A DNA stretch of 64,000 nucleotides from Paranoxybacillus vitaminiphilus. GTDB lineage: Bacteria > Bacillota > Bacilli > Bacillales > Anoxybacillaceae. Made by a program: the position numbers and the translations under genes. Numbering within the stretch: the first letter of the stretch is position 1; each line of letters begins with the position of its first letter. Location of the stretch: the NCBI RefSeq assembly GCF_003259935.1, contig NZ_QLMH01000009.1:1-64000 (forward strand), written 5' to 3'. Below the pieces are notes generated by a model, which saw nothing but the letters and a program-made list of their open reading frames with translations, searched no databases and was not told the origin of the DNA. Positions 8,553 to 17,328 of this stretch are shown one piece after another.

Positions 8553-8723
8553 AATGTAGTGTAGTCTTTTGAAATTTTGAAATAAAAAATCCTCTAAATT
8601 CCATTTTTGAATTACAAAAAGTTGAATGTGTTGCAAAACAAATAAGATGCATAAAAGGACGCAAAGAATGCATTCATTCTGGAAATCATATATATAGTGG
8701 CTAAAAAATGATTCAAATAATAA

Positions 8724-8752
8724 TTGACAGATTCGTAGAGGTATTTTATGAT
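8724..8752 (+). promoter_or_regulatory. Sigma-A promoter of the manganese riboswitch/terC unit
   Basis: Consensus TTGACA (8724-8729), 17-base spacer, TATGAT (8747-8752), about 20 bases before the riboswitch begins. Confidence 0.75.
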
Positions 8753-8770
8753 TAAACTAGACAGTTGAAT

Positions 8771-8893
8771 AGTTCTCCTAAAGGGGAGTAGCTTTTACAA
8801 CAAAGTCGTCATTTCGGAGTTTTGCCGCTCCCGGCTTTGTTGGCAACGTAATGTTGTTAGCAAGACCTTTACCCGTTGGTAAAGGTCTTTATT
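8771..8893 (+). ncRNA. yybP-ykoY manganese riboswitch
   Basis: The element contains CTCCTAAAGGGGAGTAGC, CCGGCTTTGTTGGC and GTTAGCAAGACCTTTACC, the conserved parts of the yybP-ykoY leader. The class senses Mn2+ and turns on Mn export or TerC-type genes. The expression platform is visible: AAGACCTTTACC (8862-8873) pairs with GGTAAAGGTCTT (8878-8889) and TTTATTTG follows, a terminator that Mn2+ binding would be expected to prevent. A TerC gene lies downstream, as in many Firmicutes. Confidence 0.88.
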
Positions 8894-8900
8894 TGTATGT

Positions 8901-8934
8901 AAAAACCTTTACCAAATATGGTAAAGGTTTTTTA
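8901..8934 (+). terminator. Second terminator hairpin in the terC leader
   Basis: AAAAACCTTTACC / GGTAAAGGTTTTTT follows the riboswitch terminator by about ten bases and repeats its ACCTTTACC stem, so it could swap pairing partners with the riboswitch. Confidence 0.65.
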
Positions 8935-8958
8935 TTTGATAATCTTGGAGGTAAGTGT

Positions 8959-9021
8959 ATGAAAAAAAGACAGCATTTACTCGTTGTAAAAACGATGATT
9001 TATTTACTTGTGAGTGTATAA
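8959..9021 (+). CDS. Putative 20-residue leader peptide
   Basis: ATG 8959 follows TTGGAGG at good spacing and encodes MKKRQHLLVVKTMIYLLVSV then TAA. It is basic at the N-terminus with a hydrophobic second half, like a tiny membrane peptide. It sits between the manganese riboswitch and terC, inside the same leader. No homolog is known to me; it may be a translated leader or chance. Confidence 0.35.
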   Translation: MKKRQHLLVVKTMIYLLVSV

Positions 9022-9143
9022 AAAGGATAAAATTCATAATGATTGGTAAAAATGAATGTTGGCTCTCCTAAAGGAAAATACGGTCTTATTTAGAAAATGA
9101 AATATCAAACTACAGTAAAATACTAAAGGAGGATTCAGGTTAC

Positions 9144-9935
9144 ATGGAACTTTCAATTTTATTAGAATACAGCTGGGTATTACTACTTCTAATTGCACTT
9201 GAAGGGCTTTTGGCAGCTGATAATGCACTTGTTTTAGCTATTATGGTCAAGCATCTTCCGGAAGAACAAAGAAAGAAAGCGTTGTTTTATGGGCTTGCAG
9301 GTGCATTCGTTTTCCGTTTTGCTTCACTATTTGTGATTTCATTCCTTGTCAATGTATGGCAGATTCAGGCGATAGGTGCTCTTTATCTTTTATTCATCGC
9401 AATCAATCATATTTTTAGAAAAGTTGCTGTAAATAAAGAAAAAGAAAAAAATAAAGAAATACAGGAAAAGAAACAATCCGGATTTTGGGGAACTGTTTTC
9501 AAAGTAGAATTGGCCGATATCGCATTTGCAGTCGACTCCATTCTTGCAGCAGTAGCATTAGCAGTTACGCTTCCGAATACAAATCTTCCGCAAATCGGCG
9601 GACTGGATGGAGGTAAGTTTCTCGTTATCTTTGCTGGAGGAGTAATAGGCTTAATTATTATGCGCTTTGCTGCTAATTTCTTTGTAAAATTGCTTCATTC
9701 GAAACCTGGTTTGGAAATCGCTGCGTTTCTCATTGTTGGCTGGGTTGGGGTAAAGCTATCTGTTTATACGTTATCACACCCTCAGCTGGCAATATTACCT
9801 GAAGGGTTTGCAAAATCACCTGAATGGAAAATAACATTCTATGCTGTACTCGTTCTGATCGCATTAGGTGGCTGGTTTTTATCAAAGGAGAAAAAAGAAC
9901 TGCCTTCCTCAGAAGAATCCAATGGAAATGGGTAG
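9144..9935 (+). CDS. TerC family membrane protein (YkoY-like Mn2+ exporter)
   Basis: The 263-residue protein has about seven to eight hydrophobic segments. It carries the two TerC acidic motifs: LAADNALVLAIMVKHL near residue 23-38 and ELADIAFAVDSILAAVALAV near 125-145. The Asp residues are thought to coordinate metal. Relatives in B. subtilis (YceF/YkoY, MeeF/MeeY) export Mn2+ for metalation of secreted enzymes. The Mn2+ riboswitch upstream supports that role here. A charged K/E loop around residues 95-112 lies between segments. AAAGGAGG precedes the ATG. Specific ion is inferred from the leader. Confidence 0.88.
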   Translation: MELSILLEYSWVLLLLIALEGLLAADNALVLAIMVKHLPEEQRKKALFYGLAGAFVFRFASLFVISFLVNVWQIQAIGALYLLFIAINHIFRKVAVNKEKEKNKEIQEKKQSGFWGTVFKVELADIAFAVDSILAAVALAVTLPNTNLPQIGGLDGGKFLVIFAGGVIGLIIMRFAANFFVKLLHSKPGLEIAAFLIVGWVGVKLSVYTLSHPQLAILPEGFAKSPEWKITFYAVLVLIALGGWFLSKEKKELPSSEESNGNG

Positions 9936-10124
9936 TTTCAAAGATTTTCCCTTTTAGAAACATAGCTTGAGCCGCCCTTCATTTGGACGGCTCAGGCTCA
10001 AGTAATAATAAACCAGAATTTGAAATCATTCAGCGAATTGACTCAAAGTGAGGGGTTTACAAAGAAAAAGAGAATTTATCATAATTCCTCAATAGAACTT
10101 AGCGGTTTGAAAAGGAGTAAAGTC

Positions 10125-10730
10125 ATGGAAAATTGGATAATAGAGATAATAGAAAAATTCGGATATATGGGGATTCTTTTATTAATTGCACTGGAAAATA
10201 TATTCCCGCCAATTCCATCAGAGGTAATACTAACGTTTGGAGGTTTTATGACTACCACCACAAATTTAAGTGTCATAGGGGTCATAACGTTTTCAACGAT
10301 TGGTTCAGTGATCGGAGCTATTATTCTTTATAGTATTGGCTTACTCATCGATGTGAATAGAATGGAAAAAATTGTTGATAAATGGGGCCATATTCTTCGA
10401 CTAACTAAGAAAGACATCTATAATGCCAATGCTTGGTTTTTAAAATATGGTGTGTGGGCTGTATTTTTCTGCCGTTTTATCCCTTTAATAAGAAGCTTAA
10501 TCTCTATACCGGCTGGAATGTCACGTATGAACTTTAGTGTTTTTTTATTGTTGACAACTCTTGGCACCCTCATTTGGAATGTTACTCTTATAAAAATAGG
10601 TACTGTTGTTGGGGAATCATGGGAAAGTATTGTAGGTTACATGGATATTTATTCAAATGTAGTTTATGCAGCATTAGTATTACTCTTTATTTTATTTGTG
10701 GTAGTGTTTATTAAAAAAAATAGGGATTGA
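10125..10730 (+). CDS. DedA family membrane protein
   Basis: The 201-residue integral membrane protein carries DedA/SNARE-associated signatures: the N-terminal amphipathic region followed by ENIFPPIPSEVIL, and FFCRFIPLIRSLISIPAGMSRM. The conserved Arg and Gly of the latter lie in a re-entrant loop. DedA proteins are lipid carriers or flippases such as undecaprenyl-phosphate recyclers; which lipid this one handles cannot be told. Start ATG 10125 follows AAAGGAG. It lies 189 bases after terC with a GAGCCG/CGGCTC hairpin between, so it may be a separate unit. Confidence 0.88.
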   Translation: MENWIIEIIEKFGYMGILLLIALENIFPPIPSEVILTFGGFMTTTTNLSVIGVITFSTIGSVIGAIILYSIGLLIDVNRMEKIVDKWGHILRLTKKDIYNANAWFLKYGVWAVFFCRFIPLIRSLISIPAGMSRMNFSVFLLLTTLGTLIWNVTLIKIGTVVGESWESIVGYMDIYSNVVYAALVLLFILFVVVFIKKNRD

Positions 10731-11033
10731 AGTTTAGTTAAAATCAGGTTATCACACAGGAAAAATCGAGAAAGAGTTTATTAAAGAAAATTTTAACATA
10801 CATAAATGTAATGACACGGAAAAAAGATGAACTTGCGGCAATAGTGAATAAAGAGGGTATTCCATTTTTTGTTTTTGGGATCCCTTTTTTTTTTTTTTAT
10901 AATTCATATATTTATCATTCAATTGTGATTTTCACAATGTATTTCCTAATCGATAGGTATATGTCCGCTTACATACATGGCTAATACCGACAGTACTTTT
11001 ATTCACGGTAGACCAAAAGAAGTTATTTACGAG
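10731..11033. other. Intergenic stretch with T tract and a 17-bp palindrome
   Basis: No gene is visible. The stretch holds a run of 14 T (about 10887-10900) and the perfect palindrome ATTGTGA-TTT-TCACAAT at 10922-10938, then the promoter of the Rrf2 gene. Confidence 0.6.
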
Positions 11034-11066
11034 TTGACAGGATAAACTGTAATCATTATTATTACA
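11034..11066 (+). promoter_or_regulatory. Promoter with overlapping palindromic operator (Rrf2 gene)
   Basis: TTGACA (11034-11039), 17-base spacer, TATTAT (11057-11062). The inverted repeat TGTAAT-N7-ATTACA (11048-11066) overlaps the -10, the arrangement expected for autorepression by a dimeric winged-helix regulator. Confidence 0.65.
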
Positions 11067-11085
11067 TTTAGGAGGAAGGTTCATT

Positions 11086-11496
11086 ATGAATAGCGATTTT
11101 TCGATTGCCGTTCACTGCGTCACTTATTTAGCCAAAAAGCAAAACCAACGAGTGACTAGTGAAGACATCGCTCAAAGTGTTTCGGTCCATCCAGTAAGGT
11201 TAAGGAAAATTTTGAGCACCTTAAGGAAAGAAAATATTATTACTTCCAAAGAAGGGGCAAAAGGCGGATTCTCTTTAAACGATCCACCTGAACATATTAC
11301 GTTAGACAAAATATTTAAAATTACTAGTGAGGAAACACTTGTACCGAAATGCCCTGATTCCAATGAGAATTGCCCAATAGGTAAAAACCTATCAGATATA
11401 CTCATTCGCATTTTTCACAATGCGGAAGAACACTTTTTAAACTATTTAAAAGGTGTGACGATCAAAGATATCATTGATGAAATCAATAATAGTTAG
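11086..11496 (+). CDS. Rrf2 family transcriptional regulator (YwnA/HypR-like)
   Basis: The 136-residue protein has an N-terminal winged helix (residues 1-60; RVTSEDIAQSVSVHPVRLRKIL is the HTH) and the Rrf2 wing GGFSLNDPPEHITL. C-terminal cysteines lie in VPKCPDSNENCPIGKNL. An additional Cys near residue 11 (HC) is in the position of the redox-active Cys of HypR-type regulators, while NCPIGKNL resembles the KCPVGKK motif of that branch. It may sense disulfide, electrophile or nitrosative stress, or hold a cluster. GGAGGAAGG precedes the ATG. Its target may be its own promoter, where a palindrome covers the -10. Confidence 0.85.
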   Translation: MNSDFSIAVHCVTYLAKKQNQRVTSEDIAQSVSVHPVRLRKILSTLRKENIITSKEGAKGGFSLNDPPEHITLDKIFKITSEETLVPKCPDSNENCPIGKNLSDILIRIFHNAEEHFLNYLKGVTIKDIIDEINNS

Positions 11497-11518
11497 TTTT
11501 AAAGGAGGATTTCTCATA

Positions 11519-11612
11519 AGGGTCTGACCTCACGCGAGTTTCACAATATATAGCTGATTTATCCAATTTGATGTCCTATATATTGTGTTGTGGGATCTGA
11601 CCCTGGGGCTTT
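11519..11612. repeat. Dispersed repeat family 1, copy between Rrf2 gene and mnmA
   Basis: GGGTCTGACCTCACGCGAG ... CACAATATATAG ... CTATATATTGTG ... GGGATCTGACCC, then GGCTTTTGGGACAG. Nested inverted repeats fold into one long hairpin. The outermost left arm is missing. Confidence 0.8.
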
Positions 11613-11682
11613 TGGGACAGCTTCACCATAAATTTTTTTAAACATAACTGTAACAAAAAACATTTCAGTTTAAGAGAGGTGA

Positions 11683-12801
<1,119 letters not shown>

Positions 12802-12994
12802 AAAGATCGTTATGGAAATTCAAGATTTTTTCTATATATATTTGTTTTTTACAAAAGATAAATATTGTTTATATCTGTGTTTAACAGCGCTGTATGTATC
12901 GACTAGATCTAAAAGAGGTTTGAAGCTTTCAGGTGTGGCATAACGTAATGATTTTAATTATGTATGGCTCAACTTTTCTTAAGGAGTGGTAACA

Positions 12995-13939
12995 ATGGAA
13001 AAATTTAAAAACCATAAAGGGTATTCACGCATGTATCAAGAAAACAAACTGACTTTAGGGTTGTTCTTTCCAATTGAATCGTATATGGGGGACGTCCCTG
13101 AGATGAATATAGAAAAGCAAATGAAGTTAGCAAAACGAGCAGAAGAACTCAATTTCGCTTCATTATTTGTGAGAGATGTACCATTACGCGATCCGAATTT
13201 CGGTGATGTCGGGCAAATGTATGATCCGTTTACGTATTTAGGGTTTGTTGCGGCCCACACAGAAAAAATTGCCTTAGGAACGGGAAGTATTATTTTAACG
13301 TTGCGCCATCCTCTTCATGTCGCAAAAGCGGCAGCTTCTGTAGACAGGCTATCTGGTGAAAGACTCATTCTCGGTGTCGCAACAGGGGACCGTCCAATCG
13401 AATTTCCTGCGTTCGCTGTGAATCCAGAAGATCGGAGCGAGCTATTCCGCGAATCAGTAGCTGTGATGAGAAAAGCATGGAACGAGCATTTTCCTGTCAT
13501 TGACTCTGCACGAGTGCATATGACAAACGGAGATCTTTTGCCAAAACCGAAATTGGCAGACATCCCATTAATGGTGACAGGTCACAGCGGACAGTCTCCT
13601 GAATGGATTGCTGAACATAGTGATGGCTGGATTTACTATCCACGCGGACTCAAATTTCAAAAAGCATTAATCGACCATTGGCGTTCGTTAACAGAGGAAT
13701 TTAAGCCATTTACTCAATCGCTTTATATTGATTTAACAGAAGATCCAAATCATGTACCGATCCCGATTCATCTTGGATTCCGTACAGGGCGAAATTTCGT
13801 GATTGAATTTCTTGCCGCTTTACAAGATGCAGGTGTGAACCATGTCATCATCAACTTAAAATATGGCCAACGCCCAGTAGAAGAAGTGATCGAAGAATTA
13901 GGTGAATTTGTGCTTCCGCATTTTCCGGCTTTATCATAA
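12995..13939 (+). CDS. LLM class flavin-dependent oxidoreductase (BA3436-type)
   Basis: The 314-residue TIM-barrel protein of the bacterial luciferase-like superfamily has [12 protein letters not shown] at the start, [23 protein letters not shown], and [40 protein letters not shown] marks the flavin phosphate region. I recall this as the BA3436-like subgroup, which uses FMN and whose substrate is unknown. The start is ATG 12995 with AAGGAG ahead. Its stop overlaps the ATG of the SDR remnant (ATGA), and a TIM-barrel isomerase follows, suggesting a former three-gene operon. Confidence 0.85.
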   Translation: MEKFKNHKGYSRMYQENKLTLGLFFPIESYMGDVPEMNIEKQMKLAKRAEELNFASLFVRDVPLRDPNFGDVGQMYDPFTYLGFVAAHTEKIALGTGSIILTLRHPLHVAKAAASVDRLSGERLILGVATGDRPIEFPAFAVNPEDRSELFRESVAVMRKAWNEHFPVIDSARVHMTNGDLLPKPKLADIPLMVTGHSGQSPEWIAEHSDGWIYYPRGLKFQKALIDHWRSLTEEFKPFTQSLYIDLTEDPNHVPIPIHLGFRTGRNFVIEFLAALQDAGVNHVIINLKYGQRPVEEVIEELGEFVLPHFPALS

Positions 13940-14197
13940 TGAGAAACAATCATTATGCTGACCGTATGCTAATGAATAGCGGTTTAAATTATACGATTAT
14001 TCGTCCGGGTTATCTTAGTAATGAAAAAGGCACGGGGCTGGTGACTGCAGCAGAGAACTTAAATGGGGGGAGCATTCCACGTGAAGATGTAGCAAGAAAC
14101 AATCGTTCAATCTCTTGATGAACCAAATACGTATAAAAAAGCATTCGATTTAACGTCAGGGGATACAGAGATTGCTGAAGCGTTGAAATCACTGTAA
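13939..14197 (+). pseudogene. Truncated, frameshifted NAD(P)-binding SDR (YwnB-like)
   Basis: From the ATG overlapping the preceding stop the frame reads [20 protein letters not shown], then [23 protein letters not shown], the C-terminal half of an atypical short-chain dehydrogenase. Near 14090-14100 one extra A shifts the frame; removing it restores [21 protein letters not shown] and TEIAEALKSL to TAA 14195. The N-terminal Rossmann GxxGxxG half is missing. Hence a remnant of about 85 residues. Confidence 0.75.
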
Positions 14198-14230
14198 TGA
14201 AGCATTCATTGAAAAGGAGAATCTGGAAAT

Positions 14231-15079
14231 ATGACTTACCCATTTTACGCAATGGATTTTGCCTTTTATAACTCAATGGGCATTTATAGCTTTGAAGCTC
14301 GATGTGAAATGTTAAAAGAAATCGGGTATGACGCGACCCATTTATCCGTCTGGCACGGAGAACGGTGGAGAGATGTAGAGAAGCTTAAAAACGTTAAGGA
14401 GAAATATGGTCTGGATGTCGCTGGCGTGTACGTTGTGTTAGACCTTTCATTAGGTGAGGATCATCCAAGAAATGCGGGCATTTTAAAAATGCTGGAGATC
14501 ATGGAGGGGTGCTCTACGGTAGAGCTGGCGATTCAATCTGTCGGACATCATATCCGCCCTTCAGACCCTAAAGGGGACGACATCGCAGTGAAGTGGCTGG
14601 AAAAAGCGCTGAAGATTGCAGAGCGAAGAAACATTAACATCTTACTTTACACACACCTATCATTCTGGGTTGAACGTCATGAAGATGCAGTGAGACTTTG
14701 TAAGCGTCTCAATCATCCGAATCTCGGCATTGTATTTTGCGGCTATCATTGGTACGCAGTTGATGGAACCAATCTATCAGCTACGCTTCAAGCGGTATCT
14801 CCTTACTTGAAACAAGTGAACATTTCTGGCAGCCGTCGCAATCCGCACGGTTTTGGAGGAGTGGCAACAATCGAGCCTTTGGACGCCGGGGAGTTAGATA
14901 ATTTTGCATTACTTGGGCAGTTAAAAAAGATAGGTTACAATGGAATGATTGGCTACCAAGGCTGGAGTGAAGGCGGCGACGCTTACAGTAAGCTAAGCCG
15001 TTCACTCAAAGCGTTCCGTGATATGGAACGTAGACTTGAGGCATATCCACATTGGGCGGATTTAAAATTAACTCCATAA
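14231..15079 (+). CDS. Sugar phosphate isomerase/epimerase (AP endonuclease family 2 fold)
   Basis: The 282-residue xylose-isomerase-like TIM barrel has MGIYSFEARCEMLKEIGYD (first strand/helix), AGVYVVLDLSLG, AERRNINILLYTH, and PNLGIVFCGYHWY. PYLKQVNISGSRRN and GYNGMIGYQGW, with metal-binding type residues, close it. Members isomerise or epimerise sugars or inositols; the substrate here is unknown. AAAGGAGAATCTGG precedes the ATG. It lies 33 bases after the SDR remnant and probably shared its promoter with the flavin oxidoreductase. Confidence 0.82.
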   Translation: MTYPFYAMDFAFYNSMGIYSFEARCEMLKEIGYDATHLSVWHGERWRDVEKLKNVKEKYGLDVAGVYVVLDLSLGEDHPRNAGILKMLEIMEGCSTVELAIQSVGHHIRPSDPKGDDIAVKWLEKALKIAERRNINILLYTHLSFWVERHEDAVRLCKRLNHPNLGIVFCGYHWYAVDGTNLSATLQAVSPYLKQVNISGSRRNPHGFGGVATIEPLDAGELDNFALLGQLKKIGYNGMIGYQGWSEGGDAYSKLSRSLKAFRDMERRLEAYPHWADLKLTP

Positions 15080-15241
15080 TATAGATTAATGCTAAAATTT
15101 GAATTGGGAGGAGCTTAAAGATTTATTATTGTTTTCCCAACGTTTAAACCGGTTCTTTCGTTTCTTATGATTATTGGTTTAGTCAATAGTCATTGTGCAG
15201 AAAAAGTTTATGGTTTACAAATATCAATAAAAACTTTGCTG

Positions 15242-15280
15242 AAAACAAGGGATAGAAGCCATAAGCGTCTATCCCTTGTT
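15242..15280. terminator. Bidirectional terminator between the isomerase gene and katA
   Basis: AAACAAGGGATAGA / TCTATCCCTTGTTT, a perfect 14-bp stem flanked by A and T on both sides. The gap 15080-15241 holds an unused GGGAGGAG but no gene. Confidence 0.85.
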
Positions 15281-15292
15281 TACTTATTACTA

Positions 15293-16753
15293 CTATGCAT
15301 TTGTAATGACATCGTCTGGAATGCTTAATCCGAGTCCTTCCGCTACACGTCTTCCATACTCCGGATCTGCTTTATAGAAATGACGGATTTGGCGAAGTTT
15401 AATTTCTTCTTTTGCTACTTGCTTTAAGGATTCGACAATATTTTTAACCAAACGAGCTCGTTCTTCCTCACTCATGAGGCGATATAAGTCGCCGGCTTGT
15501 GTATAGTGATCGTTATCATCATATGGAACGCTTTCAGCCAAACCGGATACCGGGAATGGTGTTGTTTTATGTTCAGGTACTTCTGTTGGCCCGCCAAAGC
15601 TGTTTGGTTCGTAGTATACAGAACCGCCGCCATTATTATCAAAGCGCATAAAGCCGTCGCGTTGATAGTTGTTCACTTCTACTCTTGGACGGTTGATTGG
15701 CAGTAAGTTATGGTTTACGCCGACCCGATAACGATGGGCATCTGCATAGGCAAATAGACGCGCTTGCAACATTTTATCTGGAGACGGCTCAACACCAGGC
15801 ACTAAGTTTCCAGGAGAGAATGTTGCTTGTTCTACTTCAGCAAAATAGTTCTCTGGATTTCGATTCAATACCATGCGACCTACTTCAATTAATGGATAAT
15901 CTTTATGTGACCATACTTTTGTCACATCAAACGGATTAAAACGGTATGTTTTTGCATCCTCTAGCGGCATGATTTGAACATATAGCGTCCAAGACGGATA
16001 ATCTCCGTTTTCAATCGCATTAAATAAATCTTCTGTATGATAATCTGGATTTTCACCGGCAATTTTTGCCGCAAGCTCTGGATCCATGTTTTTAACGCCT
16101 TGGTCTGTTTTAAAGTGATATTTTACCCATACAGCTTCGCCTTCAGCATTGACCCATTTAAATGTATGGCTTCCGTAACCGTTCATATGACGGTAAGTAG
16201 CAGGGATGCCACGGTCGCCGAATAAATAGGTGACTTGATGTAATGATTCAGGAGATAGAGACCAGAAATCCCAAACGGCAGTTGGATTTTTTAAATGAGT
16301 TCTTGGATCTCGTTTTTGTGTATGAATAAAGTCAGGGAATTTAATCGCATCGCGAATGAAGAAAATTGGCGTGTTGTTACCGACAATGTCGTAGTTTCCT
16401 TCTTCTGTATAGAATTTTACCGCAAATCCACGCGGGTCACGAACCGTATCGGCAGATCCCAACTCGCCGGCTACAGTCGAGAAGCGGACAAATACCGGTG
16501 TACGTTTGCCAACTCCATTGAAAACTTTTGCTTTCGTATATTTGGACATGTCATTTGTTACTTCAAAATATCCATGTGCGCCTGCTCCTTTTGCGTGTAC
16601 GACGCGTTCAGGAATACGCTCTCTGTTGAAGTGTGCTAATTTTTCAAGAAGGTGGACATCTTGAATTAATGTCGGACCAGGGGAACCGGCTGTGATTGAG
16701 TTTTGGTTGTCTCCAACTGGAGCACCCCAGCTAGTAGTCAGTTTCTTTGTCAT
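15293..16753 (-). CDS. katA: Catalase (heme, clade 3 type)
   Basis: The 486-residue monofunctional catalase has the active-site region [20 protein letters not shown] (distal His), [21 protein letters not shown], the distal Asn in [12 protein letters not shown], and the proximal heme ligand motif [14 protein letters not shown] with Tyr. NADPH-binding type residues are present. It disproportionates hydrogen peroxide. Start is ATG 16753 ([10 protein letters not shown]), seven codons inside the longest frame, because AGGTGATG lies just ahead of it. Regulation is clearly peroxide-dependent: a perfect PerR box lies upstream of the -35. Confidence 0.96.
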   Translation of the reverse strand: MTKKLTTSWGAPVGDNQNSITAGSPGPTLIQDVHLLEKLAHFNRERIPERVVHAKGAGAHGYFEVTNDMSKYTKAKVFNGVGKRTPVFVRFSTVAGELGSADTVRDPRGFAVKFYTEEGNYDIVGNNTPIFFIRDAIKFPDFIHTQKRDPRTHLKNPTAVWDFWSLSPESLHQVTYLFGDRGIPATYRHMNGYGSHTFKWVNAEGEAVWVKYHFKTDQGVKNMDPELAAKIAGENPDYHTEDLFNAIENGDYPSWTLYVQIMPLEDAKTYRFNPFDVTKVWSHKDYPLIEVGRMVLNRNPENYFAEVEQATFSPGNLVPGVEPSPDKMLQARLFAYADAHRYRVGVNHNLLPINRPRVEVNNYQRDGFMRFDNNGGGSVYYEPNSFGGPTEVPEHKTTPFPVSGLAESVPYDDNDHYTQAGDLYRLMSEEERARLVKNIVESLKQVAKEEIKLRQIRHFYKADPEYGRRVAEGLGLSIPDDVITNA

Positions 16754-16805
16754 ACCAACATCACCTCGTGGCATTTTTTATGTTTTATTGGATTCGTTAC
16801 TTTAA

Positions 16806-16833
16806 ATGATAACACTTATCAAACAAAAGTCAA
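16806..16833 (-). promoter_or_regulatory. katA promoter
   Basis: Minus-strand TTGACT (16833-16828), 16-base spacer, TATCAT (16811-16806). The 15-bp palindrome TGATAA-CAC-TTATCA (16807-16821) covers the -10 and resembles a weak PerR half-site pair. Confidence 0.65.
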
Positions 16834-16840
16834 TACTTTT

Positions 16841-16855
16841 TTATAATAATTATAA
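16841..16855. promoter_or_regulatory. Perfect PerR box of katA
   Basis: TTATAATAATTATAA matches the B. subtilis PerR consensus TTATAATNATTATAA at all fixed positions. It lies seven bases upstream of the katA -35. PerR with Fe or Mn represses, and oxidation by peroxide relieves it. Confidence 0.85.
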
Positions 16856-16985
16856 TTAGATAAAAATAATAAATAAAAAATTTATATAAAAATTGAAAAT
16901 CGTAAAGGAGATGATGAGAAATGTATGAAAAGTATAGCCAAGCGAACAGCATTTTTCGTTCAGCGCAGATTGGTACAATCAAAAA

Positions 16986-17150
16986 ATGAATAAGTTTCAT
17001 TTAAGATTTTCAACTTCCCACACGTATCAAAAAAAGAGAAAGAAAAGCGCGGAAAATGTGGCATTTGAATTCCAAGATGCTGAAAGATGGGAACATTATT
17101 ATATGAAACAAATCGGAGAAAGTGTTTTTATGCGGGAATTACATATTTAA
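16986..17150 (+). CDS. Small basic ORF, uncertain
   Basis: The 54-codon frame starts MNKFHLRFSTSHTY and has a lysine-rich middle and the end WEHYYMKQIGESVFMRELHI. The same frame stays open upstream to about 16938 with FSADWYNQK before the ATG. A 22-codon ORF with a better ribosome site (GGAGATGATG, ATG 16921) ends at its ATG. This looks like the frameshifted remnant of a short gene. I do not recognise it. Confidence 0.25.
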   Translation: MNKFHLRFSTSHTYQKKRKKSAENVAFEFQDAERWEHYYMKQIGESVFMRELHI

Positions 17151-17230
17151 AACGCAAATTAAAGCAGTTTTCTATAAGAATTTGTACTATGTACGAGAAA
17201 CAGGGAAGAAGATTGATAGGGGATAAAACA

Positions 17231-17303
17231 AAGTGTCAGACCCCACAATTATCTATATGGTACATCACACGAGAATATGGATTGCGTGTGAGGCCAGACA
17301 CTT
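17231..17303. repeat. Dispersed repeat family 1, diverged copy
   Basis: AAGTGTCAGACCCCACAA ... GCGTGTGAGGCCAGACACTT; the arms are conserved and the inner ATATATAG stem has decayed. It lies between the small ORF and the convergent FAD gene. Confidence 0.7.
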
Positions 17304-17328
17304 CATAGGGCAACATCTTTCATATTAT

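Noticed and set aside
8476-8723. Possible gene after ssrA
   Set aside because: Short A/T-rich frames only, no ribosome site; nothing but the ssrA hairpin is supported.
10887-10900. Run of 14 T as a terminator
   Set aside because: The sequence ahead forms only a poor imperfect stem, so it is reported just as a tract.
16921-16989. 22-codon ORF with a good ribosome site upstream of the 54-codon ORF
   Set aside because: It is very short, not recognisable, and more likely the broken start of the same remnant.
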